DNA of 64,000 nucleotides from contig WFPC01000029.1 in the NCBI GenBank assembly GCA_015487785.1, positions 1 to 64,000 of the forward strand, written 5' to 3'. Under the pieces are notes generated by a model. The model made no database searches, was not told the origin of the DNA, and saw only the letters and a program-made list of their open reading frames with translations. This document shows, in pieces, positions 48,400-58,551 of the stretch; positions within the stretch are counted from its first letter, which is position 1; each line of letters opens with the position of its first letter. Origin of the DNA: Gammaproteobacteria bacterium. GTDB lineage: Bacteria > Pseudomonadota > Gammaproteobacteria > S012-40. The translations under genes were made by a program, and so were the position numbers.

Positions 48400-49137
48400 A
48401 TGCTGGTGATTCCTGCGATTGATCTCAAAGATGGCAAATGTGTGCGGCTGCGCCAGGGCGACATGGCCGACGAAACCATTTACGACGACGACCCGGTGGA
48501 AGTGGCGCGGCGCTGGGTGGAGGCCGGTGCGCAGCGCTTGCACCTGGTGGACCTCAATGGCGCCTTCGCCGGGCGTCCGGTCAACGGCGCGGTGATTCGG
48601 CGCATCGCCGACACCTTTCCCGAAGTGCCCATACAGGTAGGCGGAGGCATCCGCGACGAGGACACCGTGCAGGCCTATCTGGACGCTGGTGTGCAATACG
48701 TCATCATCGGTACCCAGGCCATCAATGCGCCGCATTTCGTCGAGGACATCTGCATGGAATTCCCCAGCCACATCATCGTCGGGCTCGATGCCAAGAACGG
48801 CAAGGTGGCCATCGACGGCTGGTCCAAGTTGTCCCATCACGATGTCATCGACATGGCCCAGCGTTTCGAGCAAATGGGGGTGGAGGCCATCATCTATACC
48901 GATATCAGTCGCGACGGCATGCTGAGCGGGGTCAATATCGAGGCCACCGTGGCCCTGGCGCGTGCCATTCGTATTCCGGTGATCGCCTCCGGCGGCATCA
49001 CCAACCTCGACGACATTCGCGCCCTGCTGGCGGTGGAAGACGAGGGCATCAGCGGTGCCATCACCGGTCGTGCCATCTACGAGGGTACCCTGGACTTTGT
49101 CGAGGCCCAGCAACTGGCCTCCGGTGGCGTCGGCTGA
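48400..49137 (+). CDS. hisA: ProFAR isomerase HisA
   Basis: A TIM-barrel isomerase of 245 residues. [20 protein letters not shown] with the catalytic Asp (residue 8) and the second Asp in [24 protein letters not shown] precedes the ATG. Stop overlaps hisF by one base. Confidence 0.96.
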   Translation: MLVIPAIDLKDGKCVRLRQGDMADETIYDDDPVEVARRWVEAGAQRLHLVDLNGAFAGRPVNGAVIRRIADTFPEVPIQVGGGIRDEDTVQAYLDAGVQYVIIGTQAINAPHFVEDICMEFPSHIIVGLDAKNGKVAIDGWSKLSHHDVIDMAQRFEQMGVEAIIYTDISRDGMLSGVNIEATVALARAIRIPVIASGGITNLDDIRALLAVEDEGISGAITGRAIYEGTLDFVEAQQLASGGVG

Positions 49138-49898
49138 TGGGATTGGCCAAGCGCATCATTCCCTGCCTGGACGTGGATGCGGGCCGGGTGGTCAAGGGCG
49201 TGCAGTTCGTCGACATCCGCGACGCCGGTGATCCGGTGGAGGTGGCGCGGCGCTACGACGAGCAGGGCGCCGACGAGATCACCTTTCTCGACATCACCGC
49301 CAGCTCCGAGCGCCGCGACACCATGGCGCACGTGGTGGAGGAGGTGGCCAGCCAGGTTTTCATTCCACTCACTGTGGGCGGAGGCATCCGCGAGGTGGGC
49401 GACATTCACCGCATGCTGCACGCCGGCGCCGACAAGGTGGCCATCAATACCGCCGCGGTGTTCCGCCCGGAATTCGTGCGCGAGGCCGCCGAGCGATTCG
49501 GTTCCCAGTGCATCGTGGTGGCCATCGACGCCAAGCAGGTGGGCGAGGCGCGCTGGGAGATCTTCACCCACGGTGGTCGCAAGCCCACAGGCATCGACGC
49601 GGTGGAATGGGCGCGGCGGATGGTGGAGCTGGGTGCCGGCGAGATCCTGCTTACCAGCATGGATCGCGATGGTACCAAGAACGGCTTCGACCTGGCGCTG
49701 ACCCGACGGGTAAGCGATGCGGTGTCGGTGCCGGTGATCGCCTCCGGCGGCGTGGGCAATCTCGATCACCTGGTAGAGGGGGTGTTGCAGGGCGGCGCCG
49801 ACGCGGTGCTGGCGGCGAGCATTTTCCATTTCGGCGAATACAGTATCGAACAGGCCAAGCGGCACATGCAGGCCGCCGGCATCGAGGTGAGGCTGTGA
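49137..49898 (+). CDS. hisF: Imidazole glycerol phosphate synthase, cyclase subunit HisF
   Basis: A TIM-barrel cyclase of 253 residues. [20 protein letters not shown] (catalytic Asp 11-type), [13 protein letters not shown] and [15 protein letters not shown] (second Asp) are present. The overlap TGATG with hisA sets the start; the longer frame from 48438 is a shadow of hisA. Confidence 0.96.
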   Translation: MGLAKRIIPCLDVDAGRVVKGVQFVDIRDAGDPVEVARRYDEQGADEITFLDITASSERRDTMAHVVEEVASQVFIPLTVGGGIREVGDIHRMLHAGADKVAINTAAVFRPEFVREAAERFGSQCIVVAIDAKQVGEARWEIFTHGGRKPTGIDAVEWARRMVELGAGEILLTSMDRDGTKNGFDLALTRRVSDAVSVPVIASGGVGNLDHLVEGVLQGGADAVLAASIFHFGEYSIEQAKRHMQAAGIEVRL

Positions 49899-50284
49899 GC
49901 GTGGCCTGGCTGGAGCAGGTACGATGGAGCGAGGCCGGCCTGGTGCCCGTCATCGCCCAGGATGCCCACAGCGGGCGCGTCCTGATGCTGGCCTGGATGA
50001 ATCGCGAAGCCCTGCTGGAGACCGCGCGCAGCGGCCAGGCGGTGTACTGGTCGCGCTCGCGGGGCCGCCTGTGGCGCAAGGGCGAGAGTTCCGGCCATCG
50101 GCAACAGGTGGTGGACATCCGCCTGGACTGCGATGGCGACGCCATCCTGCTGCAGGTGGAGCAGCGTGGCGGCATTGCCTGTCACACCGGGCGCGAGAGC
50201 TGTTTCTACCGTGGTCTGCGCGATGAGGCCTGGCAAACCCTGGACGCGGTGATCAAGTCACCGGACGAGATCTATTCATCATGA
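49895..50284 (+). CDS. hisI: Phosphoribosyl-AMP cyclohydrolase HisI
   Basis: A zinc enzyme of 129 residues. [34 protein letters not shown], and CHTGRESCF provide the Zn and Mg ligands. It is not fused with HisE, unlike E. coli HisIE. GTGA overlap with hisF; a GTG at 49901 is an alternative start. Confidence 0.94.
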   Translation: MSVAWLEQVRWSEAGLVPVIAQDAHSGRVLMLAWMNREALLETARSGQAVYWSRSRGRLWRKGESSGHRQQVVDIRLDCDGDAILLQVEQRGGIACHTGRESCFYRGLRDEAWQTLDAVIKSPDEIYSS

Positions 50285-50601
50285 GCGACATACTGGAACG
50301 ATTGGCAGCGGTGCTGGAACAACGCAAGAGTGCCGCTCCCGACAGCTCCTACGTGGCGGGCCTGTACCACAAGGGGCTGGATGAAATACTGAAAAAACTC
50401 GGCGAGGAAGCGGCGGAGACACTCATTGCCGCCAAGAACGGCGAGCCGGAGCAGATCATCTACGAAACCGCGGATCTGTGGTTCCACAGCCTGGTGCTGT
50501 TGGCCCAGCAAGGCCTGGGGCCGGGGCAGGTGCTGGCCGAGCTGGAACGCCGTTTCGGCCTGTCCGGGCTGGAGGAAAAGGCGGCGCGCGGAGGCGACTG
50601 A
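50281..50601 (+). CDS. hisE: Phosphoribosyl-ATP pyrophosphatase HisE
   Basis: A helical MazG-like pyrophosphatase of 106 residues. [32 protein letters not shown] pattern is characteristic ([18 protein letters not shown]). ATGA overlap with hisI. Last his gene; tatA follows after 63 nt. Confidence 0.94.
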   Translation: MSDILERLAAVLEQRKSAAPDSSYVAGLYHKGLDEILKKLGEEAAETLIAAKNGEPEQIIYETADLWFHSLVLLAQQGLGPGQVLAELERRFGLSGLEEKAARGGD

Positions 50602-50664
50602 GCCGGGCATGATGTGCCGCGTATGGTATAGTTCACCGAATCGACAATTCTAGGAGATGAATTC

Positions 50665-50928
50665 ATGGGTGGAATTAGCATTTGGCAACTGCTGATCATC
50701 TTGCTGATCGTGCTGGTCCTGTTCGGCGCCAAGAAACTGCGCACCCTGGGTGGCGACCTGGGTTCGGCGGTCAAGGGTTTCCGCAATGCGATGAAGGAAG
50801 GCGAGGAAGACGAGATTGCCAAAACCCCCAAGGGCCAGTTGGAACAACAGGACAAGGGGCAGGTGATCAACGTCGAGGTCAGCAAGGAACAGGAAACCGC
50901 TTCTCCGCAGGACAAGGACAAGGCCTGA
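50665..50928 (+). CDS. tatA: Sec-independent protein translocase subunit TatA
   Basis: A pore-forming subunit of 87 residues: a short N-terminal helix ([15 protein letters not shown]), the hinge FGAKKL, then an amphipathic helix ([17 protein letters not shown]) and an acidic tail. CTAGGAGATGAATTC precedes the ATG. A TATAGT box (50626-50631) may give the tat genes a promoter. Tat export serves ActB1 downstream. Confidence 0.93.
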   Translation: MGGISIWQLLIILLIVLVLFGAKKLRTLGGDLGSAVKGFRNAMKEGEEDEIAKTPKGQLEQQDKGQVINVEVSKEQETASPQDKDKA

Positions 50929-50967
50929 GCGGGTCGCCGCCGAGCTGGCGGATGACGACGATGCATC

Positions 50968-51345
50968 ATGTTTGACATCGGATTCTGGGAAATCACCCTG
51001 ATCTGCGTGGTGGCCCTGCTGGTGGTGGGCCCGGAACGTTTCCCCGGTTTGGTGCGGGGTGCGGGTTATTGGCTGGGCCGTTTCCGGCAGATGGCCAGCA
51101 ACATGAAGGCGGAATTCCAGGCCGAACTGGACAAGGCCGAGCAGCTCAAGCGCCTGATGGAAGAGCAGGAAGAAATCATGCAGCGGCACATCCTGCCGCC
51201 AGACGAGGTGGTGGGCGAGGAGGACGAGGCCGCGCGCAAGCCACGGCCGGTGGCGGCCTCCGGCAGCCCGCCCAGCCCCGTTGCCGGTGAGCGTTCCGGT
51301 GGCGAGAGCGACAGCAAAGATGTAGACCGTGAGCGAAAAGCCTAA
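50968..51345 (+). CDS. tatB: Sec-independent protein translocase subunit TatB
   Basis: A protein of 125 residues with a short N-terminal helix ([26 protein letters not shown]), whose GPERFP turn is typical of TatB, then a long amphipathic helix and a proline-rich tail. Together with TatC it recognises twin-arginine signals. It overlaps tatC by 17 nt. Confidence 0.92.
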   Translation: MFDIGFWEITLICVVALLVVGPERFPGLVRGAGYWLGRFRQMASNMKAEFQAELDKAEQLKRLMEEQEEIMQRHILPPDEVVGEEDEAARKPRPVAASGSPPSPVAGERSGGESDSKDVDRERKA

Positions 51346-52183
51346 ACTGCCTCCCCATACCCAGGACATGCCCCTGGTCGCTCACCTGGTGGAGCTGCGC
51401 GACCGCCTGCTGCGCGCCATTGCCGCGGTATTGGTGATTTTCCTGGTTCTGATCCCTTTCGCCAACGAACTCTACACCGCTCTGGCCGAGCCCCTGATGG
51501 CGCATTTGCCGGAGAACAACTCCATGATCGCCACGGAAGTGGCCTCGCCCTTTCTCACGCCCTTCAAGCTGACCCTGGTCTTGTCCATTTTTCTGGCCAT
51601 GCCGTTTCTGCTCTACCAGGTATGGGCCTTCGTGGCCCCGGGGCTCTACCGGCACGAAAAACGCCTGATGATGCCCCTACTGGTATCCAGCACCGTCTTG
51701 TTCTACGGCGGGGCGGCGTTTGCCTACTTCGTGGTGTTTCCGGTGGTATTCGGTTTCTTCACCAGTGTGGCGCCCGAGGGCGTGGCGGTGATGACCGACA
51801 TCAGCAAATACCTCGATTTCGTGCTGAAGATGTTCTTTGCCTTCGGCCTGGCCTTCGAAGTGCCCATTGCCACCATCGCCCTGGTGTGGATGGGGGTGAC
51901 CACGCCCGAGGCCCTGGCGGCCAAGCGTCCCTACATCATCATCGCCGCCTTCGTGCTGGGCATGTTGCTGACACCACCGGACGTGATCTCCCAAAGCCTG
52001 CTGGCGGTGCCCATGATCCTGTTGTTCGAGCTGGGTCTGTTCTTCTCCCGCATCGTGTTGCGCCAGCGTCGGCAGCGCGAGGCTGAGGAGGCCGGGGACG
52101 ACGAGCTGGAACAGGAATTCGAGCGTGCCCGCCGCGAGGAAGCCGGCCTGAACGAAGACGCCTCGCGCGACAAGGACGCCTGA
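51329..52183 (+). CDS. tatC: Sec-independent protein translocase subunit TatC
   Basis: A six-helix membrane protein of 284 residues. [38 protein letters not shown] and [23 protein letters not shown] are diagnostic. GTG start inside tatB. The cytosolic tail beyond residue 240 is long and acidic. It converges on the degS-like gene with an 18-nt gap. Confidence 0.96.
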   Translation: MSEKPKLPPHTQDMPLVAHLVELRDRLLRAIAAVLVIFLVLIPFANELYTALAEPLMAHLPENNSMIATEVASPFLTPFKLTLVLSIFLAMPFLLYQVWAFVAPGLYRHEKRLMMPLLVSSTVLFYGGAAFAYFVVFPVVFGFFTSVAPEGVAVMTDISKYLDFVLKMFFAFGLAFEVPIATIALVWMGVTTPEALAAKRPYIIIAAFVLGMLLTPPDVISQSLLAVPMILLFELGLFFSRIVLRQRRQREAEEAGDDELEQEFERARREEAGLNEDASRDKDA

Positions 52184-52201
52184 TCGACAGCGGCGCGCCT
52201 G

Positions 52202-53392
<1,191 letters not shown>

Positions 53393-53432
53393 ACCGGATT
53401 CCCCGTTGCGAGGGGGTAGGTTCGCACACTCA

Positions 53433-53456
53433 CCGGGCATGTTCAAACGTGCCCGG
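53433..53456. repeat. Inverted repeat between degS-like and nif3-like genes
   Basis: CCGGGCA (53433-53439) and TGCCCGG (53450-53456) pair perfectly around a 10-nt loop, in the 128 nt between the divergent starts. It could be an operator or a 5'-end hairpin. Confidence 0.35.
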
Positions 53457-53520
53457 GCATCGCTGGATTTCGTCGGGCGGATTACGCATGATCAGAGTTT
53501 TCGGCGAGGAGGAATGAGCC

Positions 53521-54279
53521 ATGGTTGCCTTGCATGAACTGGTGTCGCACTGCGACACGTTGCTGGAGGTGGAGCGCTTCAAGGACTACTGTCCCAATGG
53601 TCTGCAAGTCGAGGGACGTGCCCAGGTGGGCAGAATCCTGCTGGGGGTGACGGCCTCGCAGGCCCTGATCGACAGGGCGGTGGCCCTGGACGTGGACGCG
53701 GTATTGGTGCATCACGGATTTTTCTGGAAGGGCGAGGCGCAGCCCATCGTCGGCATCAAGGCGCGGCGCATCGGTGCCCTGATGCGGGCCAATATCAGTC
53801 TGCTGGCCTATCACCTACCCCTGGATGCCCATCCCGAGCTGGGCAACAATTACCAGCTTGCGGAACGGCTGGGATTTGAAGTGGAAGGTGTGTTTGGCCG
53901 CATAGGCGAGATCGAGATCGGGCTCTACGGCAAGCTGGCATCGCCCATGAGCGGCGAGAAGTTGGCACTACATATCAGCGAAAAACTTCAGCGCGACCCC
54001 GTCCATATTGCAGCCTGTCCGCGTCCTCTGCGGAAAATCGCCTGGTGCACCGGGGGGGCGCAGAGCTATTTCGAGGCGGCCATTGGTTTGGGTGTGGATG
54101 CCTTTGTCACCGGCGAGATTTCCGAGCCCAATTATCATCTGGCGCTGGAGCACGAAGTGGATTTCTTTGCCGCCGGTCACAATGCCACGGAGCGCTATGG
54201 CGTGCAGGCGCTGGGAAACTATTTGTCGAAACGTTTCGATGTGCAATGCACTTTTTTCGAGCTTGCCAACCCGGCCTGA
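53521..54279 (+). CDS. Nif3-like dinuclear metal center protein
   Basis: A protein of 252 residues of the Nif3/YbgI family. HHGFFWKGE, AYHLPLDAHPELGNN, and GHNATERYGVQAL hold the His/Glu ligands of the two-metal site. VTGEISEPNYHLALEH is typical. Toroidal hexamer, role unclear; GTP-cyclohydrolase-I-type annotation is often wrong. GAGGAGGAATGAGCC before the ATG is a strong Shine-Dalgarno. Confidence 0.9.
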   Translation: MVALHELVSHCDTLLEVERFKDYCPNGLQVEGRAQVGRILLGVTASQALIDRAVALDVDAVLVHHGFFWKGEAQPIVGIKARRIGALMRANISLLAYHLPLDAHPELGNNYQLAERLGFEVEGVFGRIGEIEIGLYGKLASPMSGEKLALHISEKLQRDPVHIAACPRPLRKIAWCTGGAQSYFEAAIGLGVDAFVTGEISEPNYHLALEHEVDFFAAGHNATERYGVQALGNYLSKRFDVQCTFFELANPA

Positions 54280-54366
54280 AGCGCGTCAGCCCTAAGCGGG
54301 AAAAATCTTTTCAGATCAATGGTGGTAGTGGGAATGATTGCGCTTTCGTTTTGTTTTCAATTCACT

Positions 54367-54392
54367 AAATCAGTGATTTCTAATATTTTTTT
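54367..54392 (+). terminator. Weak terminator-like element after the nif3-like gene
   Basis: AAATC-AGT-GATTT (54367-54379) forms a five-pair stem and is followed by CTAATA and seven T residues. The stem is weak but the T-run is the longest nearby. Confidence 0.4.
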
Positions 54393-54427
54393 AGGCATTA
54401 TTTTGGTGCAAAAACCCAGCAAAATAA

Positions 54428-54470
54428 TTGACAACTTCCGTTGACAATGCGCTTTTGGATGGTCTAGCAT
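54428..54470 (+). promoter_or_regulatory. Putative act promoter with tandem TTGACA
   Basis: TTGACA occurs at 54428-54433 and again at 54441-54446. The second copy is 18 nt before TAGCAT (54465-54470), giving a plausible sigma-70 promoter with a start near 54477. The first copy, 13 nt upstream, may be an activator site or a second -35 box. Confidence 0.5.
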
Positions 54471-54519
54471 CGGGACCAATAGAATCTTTTGATGGCTAAT
54501 TTGAGCCAATTAATGATAC

Positions 54520-54535
54520 ATCAGAATATTCTGAT
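54520..54535. promoter_or_regulatory. 16-bp perfect palindrome in the act leader
   Basis: ATCAGAAT and ATTCTGAT are exact inverted halves with no spacer. Its symmetry and position, about 45 nt after the likely start site, suggest a dimeric regulator site. Its sequence is AT-rich and unlike nearby hairpins. Confidence 0.5.
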
Positions 54536-54573
54536 ATAGAGATTTTGCATTGTTTCTTTGAGGGAGGAAATCA

Positions 54574-54636
54574 ATGAATCAGTCCGCGGCGGCTCTGCCC
54601 GCTCTCCTGGATGCTGGGAGTCTAGTCACTCGTTAG
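54574..54636 (+). CDS. Putative 20-residue leader peptide upstream of actA
   Basis: ATG to TAG gives 20 residues beginning MNQSAAALPALL and ending LVTR. AGGGAGGA (54561-54568) sits 5 nt before the ATG, one of the best ribosome binding sites in the window. The frame ends 3 nt before a hairpin and T-run (54640-54659), the layout of transcription attenuators or translation-coupled leaders. It could also be a small protein or chance. No conserved family is known to me. Confidence 0.45.
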   Translation: MNQSAAALPALLDAGSLVTR

Positions 54637-54639
54637 CTG

Positions 54640-54659
54640 GGTGAGTCAATCACCGTTTT
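54640..54659 (+). terminator. Attenuator-like hairpin after the leader reading frame
   Basis: GGTGA (54640-54644) pairs with TCACC (54650-54654) around GTCAA and is followed by GTTTT. The stem is short (five pairs), but it sits directly behind the leader stop codon, so ribosome position could influence its folding. Confidence 0.4.
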
Positions 54660-54756
54660 GTTGCGCTTCTACTGCAGAATGATTCTGCGGAGGGGTGGTT
54701 TTTTTCTTTTGTGTTGCACAGGAAGTTTGTCAGCTTCAACCAATCGAGGTAAGGAA

Positions 54757-55407
54757 ATGCAATTTGCGAACCGAACCAGTCTGAATAATGCCGCTGCTGT
54801 CAGCATTAGAAGATTGCAGGCGAAATTAGTTCAATGCGGCAAGCCGTTCTACCTGCTGATGGCGCTTGCCGTCATGGCCTTGCTGCCGCTGACGGCCATG
54901 GCCGAGCTGCCGGTGCCCAGTCACATCACCCCGCCGCCGGGCGAGCACGAGGGCGAGCACGTGCCGCAGCCCATCGAGTTTCCGCACGACCGGCACGTGA
55001 AAGACATGAAGATCAATTGCATGTATTGCCACACCTATGCGCGTCGCAGCAAGGTGGCCGGTATTCCTCCCACCAGCAAGTGCATGGGATGCCACAAGGT
55101 GATCGCCACCGATCGGCCGCGCATCCAGAAGCTGACCGAATACTGGGAGAAAGGCGAGTCGCCGCGCTGGAAGAAGGTGCACGACGTACCTGACTACGTT
55201 CATTTCACCCACGAGAAACACATTCGCAAGTTCGTTTTCGATGCCGACTTTCCGGTGGAGGACGTGCAGCAGGTGTGCGGTGTCTGTCATGGCGAGGTTC
55301 GCGAGATGACGGTGGCGGAGAAGAAAAAACCGCTGAACATGGGTTTCTGTCGTCGGTGTCATGAGGCCAATGGCGGTCCTGGCGATTGCTGGAAGTGTCA
55401 TAAATAA
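54757..55407 (+). CDS. actA: Alternative complex III pentaheme cytochrome c subunit ActA
   Basis: A periplasmic multiheme cytochrome of 216 residues, anchored or exported by a long signal segment (hydrophobic FYLLMALAVMALLPLTAMA at about 31-49). Five CxxCH motifs at residues 88, 109, 174, 198 and 211 match the pentaheme count of ActA from Rhodothermus and Flavobacterium. GAGGTAAGGAA precedes the ATG at 54757; a TTG frame from 54658 passes through the leader hairpins and is rejected. First gene of a seven-gene operon. Confidence 0.93.
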   Translation: MQFANRTSLNNAAAVSIRRLQAKLVQCGKPFYLLMALAVMALLPLTAMAELPVPSHITPPPGEHEGEHVPQPIEFPHDRHVKDMKINCMYCHTYARRSKVAGIPPTSKCMGCHKVIATDRPRIQKLTEYWEKGESPRWKKVHDVPDYVHFTHEKHIRKFVFDADFPVEDVQQVCGVCHGEVREMTVAEKKKPLNMGFCRRCHEANGGPGDCWKCHK

Positions 55408-55445
55408 GGCCGTGCTCTCGAGCAGAGAATGAACTGAGGATAAGG

Positions 55446-57659
55446 ATGAGCAAGATGAAAAGCGTAAAGATCGATCGCCGCAGCTTCTTGAAGATGCTCG
55501 GCTGGGGTGGTGCCGGCACGGCCCTGGCGGGATGTGACTTGCCGACCACCGTTACCCTGGAGGAAGGCAAGGAAGAAGTCGTTTCCTATCTGATGCCGGA
55601 GGAATACGTGATTCCCGGTATCGGCGTGTGGTATGCCTCGACCTGCCTGCAATGCGATGCGGGTTGTGGCCTGCATGGACGGGTGCGCGAGGGGCGGGTG
55701 TTGAAGCTGGAAGGCAATCCCGATTCCCCCATCAACCACGGCAAGACCTGCATGATGGGGCAGGCCGGCGTCCAGGCCCATTACAATCCCGACCGCGTTA
55801 CCTCACCCATGCTGCGCAAGAACGGCACGCTGCAAGCGGTGAGCTGGGACGAAGCCCTGTCTGAACTCAATGGCCGGCTTGGCGCGGTCAGTGGTGATCG
55901 CTTTGCCATGGTCACCGGTACCGTCAGTGGGCATCAGGCGGTGCTGGTCTCGGCTCTGATGGAGCAGATGGGCTCCAGCAATCACTTCGCCCACGAGACC
56001 ATCAACGCCAGGGTCTGGCGTCAGGTGTGCGAGGACATGCTGGGTGATCCCATGCCGCGCCTGCGCCTGGACAAGGCCCAGGTGATCCTGTCTTTCGGGG
56101 CCGATTTTCTGGGCACTTGGCTGTCGCCGGTGCACATGGCCACCGAATATGCCAAGTTCCGCTCCGCGCCGCGTGGCATGCTGGTGCAGATCGAACCCAA
56201 GATGACGCTGACCGGCGGCAATGCCGATCTGTGGCTGCCGGCGCGACCGGGCACAGAGGGTGCGCTTGCCCTGGGTATCGCCAATTTCGTCATCGAGCGC
56301 GGCTGGAACAAGGTCAATGTTACGCCGAATGTGCGTCGAGCCCTGGCCGAATACGATCTGCCCAAGGTGGAGGAGATCACTGGCATTCCCGTCAGCAAGA
56401 TCAAGCGCATCGCCAGCCTGTTGAGCGAGCGTTCCCCGGCTCTGGTGTTGGCAGGGGCCTCGGCGGCGGGTTTCGAGGATGGCTACGAATCGGTGGCCGC
56501 GGCCATGTTGCTCAACATTATCGTCGGCGCGGTGGGCGAGACCATCGAGGCGTCCGCCCAATTTCCCGAGGCGGCGCTTTTGGCCAGGCAGGGCAGTACC
56601 GCCGATCTGATCAAGTTCGCCAAGGGCCTGGAGAACAAGGCCTTCGATGTGGTGCTGTTCGCCAACACCAACCCGGTGTACACCGCGCCTGAGGCTCTGG
56701 GGCTGGAGAAGGGGCTGGCCGAGGTGGGTTTCAAGGTCGCAATGACCCAGTTCCCCGACGAGACCGCCATGCTGGCCGACCTGGTGCTGCCGCTGGCTTC
56801 GCCACTGGAGGACTGGGGAACCCATGTGGCGGCCTACCAGGCCGGTGGTGATCCGGTGATCAGCGTGCAGCAGCCGCTGATGGAGCCCATTCACAAGGAC
56901 GTGCGGGGTTTCGGCGATGTGATGCTGGGCCTGCTCAAGGCGCGCAACAAGGAATTCGAGCAGTTTGCCGACTACTATGCCTACCTGAAGACGGCCATGC
57001 TGAACATGCCGGGGTTGGCGGACAAGGACAACAAGAACGATGCCGCCTGGAACAACCTGTTGCAGAAAGGCTTGCTCAGCGCCAAGCCGGCCAAGGGCAA
57101 GCTGAGCATCAAGGCGCATACGGTGGAAGTGGCGGGTTACCAGCATTCCAAGGAATATCCGCTGCATCTGGTGCCTTCGGCGCGGCTGGGTCTGTGGGAC
57201 GGCCGTCACGCCAACATCCCCTGGTTGCAGGAAGCGCCGGACCAGATCGCCAAGGTGGTATGGGACTCTTGGGCCGAGCTGCATCCCAAGACCGCCCATG
57301 AGCTGGGTGTCAAGAACGGTGACATCATCCGGGTGAGCTCGGCCAGTGGCAGTATCGAGACCCAGGTCTATATCCACAAGGGCGTGCACCCCGACGTGGT
57401 GGCCGTGCCCATGGGGCAGGGACATACCGCCTATGGTCGCTATGCCAAGAATCGCGGCGCCAACCCGCTGAAGGTGCTCAATCCCATCACGGACAAGAAG
57501 ACCGGTGAGCTGGCAACCCATGCCACGCGGGTGAAAGTGAGCAAGGTTCCGCGCAAGAACATTCTGGTGAAGATGGGTGGCAGTGAAACGCAGATGGGGC
57601 GTCCGCTGGTCAGAACCGTATCTGCCGATCAGTTCCGACGTACTGAAGGGGAGGGCTAA
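55446..57659 (+). CDS. actB1: Alternative complex III large subunit ActB1 (molybdopterin-oxidoreductase-like)
   Basis: A protein of 737 residues with a Tat signal (RRSFLK at 11-16) and a lipobox-like LAGC (Cys 30), so a Tat-exported lipoprotein of the periplasmic side. It resembles the catalytic subunit of complex iron-sulfur molybdoenzymes. It has C67, C70, C74 and C102 (Cys-x2-Cys-x3-Cys-x27-Cys), a complete [4Fe-4S] ligand set; as I recall it, characterised ActB N-terminal domains hold no cofactor. In Rhodothermus-type operons B1 and B2 are fused; here they are separate genes. A molybdenum ligand residue cannot be identified by eye. Confidence 0.9.
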   Translation: MSKMKSVKIDRRSFLKMLGWGGAGTALAGCDLPTTVTLEEGKEEVVSYLMPEEYVIPGIGVWYASTCLQCDAGCGLHGRVREGRVLKLEGNPDSPINHGKTCMMGQAGVQAHYNPDRVTSPMLRKNGTLQAVSWDEALSELNGRLGAVSGDRFAMVTGTVSGHQAVLVSALMEQMGSSNHFAHETINARVWRQVCEDMLGDPMPRLRLDKAQVILSFGADFLGTWLSPVHMATEYAKFRSAPRGMLVQIEPKMTLTGGNADLWLPARPGTEGALALGIANFVIERGWNKVNVTPNVRRALAEYDLPKVEEITGIPVSKIKRIASLLSERSPALVLAGASAAGFEDGYESVAAAMLLNIIVGAVGETIEASAQFPEAALLARQGSTADLIKFAKGLENKAFDVVLFANTNPVYTAPEALGLEKGLAEVGFKVAMTQFPDETAMLADLVLPLASPLEDWGTHVAAYQAGGDPVISVQQPLMEPIHKDVRGFGDVMLGLLKARNKEFEQFADYYAYLKTAMLNMPGLADKDNKNDAAWNNLLQKGLLSAKPAKGKLSIKAHTVEVAGYQHSKEYPLHLVPSARLGLWDGRHANIPWLQEAPDQIAKVVWDSWAELHPKTAHELGVKNGDIIRVSSASGSIETQVYIHKGVHPDVVAVPMGQGHTAYGRYAKNRGANPLKVLNPITDKKTGELATHATRVKVSKVPRKNILVKMGGSETQMGRPLVRTVSADQFRRTEGEG

Positions 57660-57661
57660 GC

Positions 57662-58510
57662 ATGTCCTTTAAGAATATTCTGGAGAATTTTTCGAAATAT
57701 CGCCGTGGTGCCGAGGAAGGCGGCCATCATGAGTACGAACATCGCTGGGGCATGGCCATAGACCTGAACCTGTGTATCGGTTGCAACGCCTGCTCCACCG
57801 CCTGTTATGCCGAGAACAACCTCGCCGTGGTCGGCAAGGACAAGTTCGAGAAGGGGCAGGCCATGCACTGGATGCGTATCGAGCGTTACTGGGACGATGC
57901 CGATGCGGGGCGTGACTTTCCCGAGCAGGGCGCCTTGTTTCTGCCCATGTTGTGTCAGCAATGTGGTGCGGCGACTTGTGAGCCGGTTTGTCCGGTGGCA
58001 GCTACCTACCACACGCCGGATGGCCTGAATGCCCAGGTTTACAACCGGTGTATCGGTTCGCGTTATTGCAACAACAACTGTCCTTTCCGAGTGCGTTATT
58101 TCAATTTCTGGTCCTATTACGAGAGTTCATGGCCGGAACCATTGAATATGCAACTGAATCCGGATTTGTCGGTGCGTGACAAGGGGGTCATGGAGAAATG
58201 TACCTTCTGTGTACAACGCATTCGCACCGCCAAGGACAAGGCGCAGCGAGAGAACCGGGCCATCGTCGATGGCGAGTTTCAGACCGCCTGTGCCCAGGCG
58301 TGTCCCACCGGGGCCATCGTGTTCGGTGACACCATGGACCCGAACAGCCGCGTGACCAAGCTCTGGCAGGAGCACGAGGTCGAACGCGGGCCCTACACTA
58401 GCAAGAAGCCCAAGCAGAATGCGGAGTTGCGTGGTTACCGCATTTTCGAAGAGCTGAATGTGGATCCCTCGATCATGTATCTCGAGCGGGTACGCGAGAC
58501 AGAAGTGTAG
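57662..58510 (+). CDS. actB2: Alternative complex III iron-sulfur subunit ActB2
   Basis: A ferredoxin-like subunit of 282 residues with four cysteine groups. CIGCNACSTAC (38-48) is a full set, CQQCGAATCEPVC a second, CTFC with CAQAC near the end a third. CIGSRYCNNNC has only three Cys because the usual second is Ser, as for a [3Fe-4S] cluster. Three [4Fe-4S] plus one [3Fe-4S] is the content known for ActB. It has no own signal and starts 2 nt after actB1, so it is probably carried out with ActB1 by Tat. Confidence 0.93.
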   Translation: MSFKNILENFSKYRRGAEEGGHHEYEHRWGMAIDLNLCIGCNACSTACYAENNLAVVGKDKFEKGQAMHWMRIERYWDDADAGRDFPEQGALFLPMLCQQCGAATCEPVCPVAATYHTPDGLNAQVYNRCIGSRYCNNNCPFRVRYFNFWSYYESSWPEPLNMQLNPDLSVRDKGVMEKCTFCVQRIRTAKDKAQRENRAIVDGEFQTACAQACPTGAIVFGDTMDPNSRVTKLWQEHEVERGPYTSKKPKQNAELRGYRIFEELNVDPSIMYLERVRETEV

Positions 58511-58551
58511 GACTTTGGCTAGGGCTTGATTAGTTTATAAAAGGAAACGAC

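Larger units (their letters stand above)
54280..54756 (+). promoter_or_regulatory. Long AT-rich regulatory leader of the act operon
   Basis: A 477-nt gap, AT-rich against the GC-rich surroundings. In order it holds: a nif3-side hairpin (54367-54392), tandem TTGACA boxes and a promoter (54428-54470), an imperfect stem TGGCT/AGCCA (54493-54508), a 16-bp perfect palindrome (54520-54535), a 20-codon reading frame (54574-54636), a terminator-like hairpin (54640-54659), a second hairpin (GCAGA/TCTGC, about 54674-54690) with a T7 run, and the actA Shine-Dalgarno. Individual elements are listed separately. Confidence 0.6.

Noticed and set aside
55803-57521. 572-codon minus-strand frame opposite actB1
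   Set aside because: Antisense to the ActB1 gene; no domain or regulatory signal.
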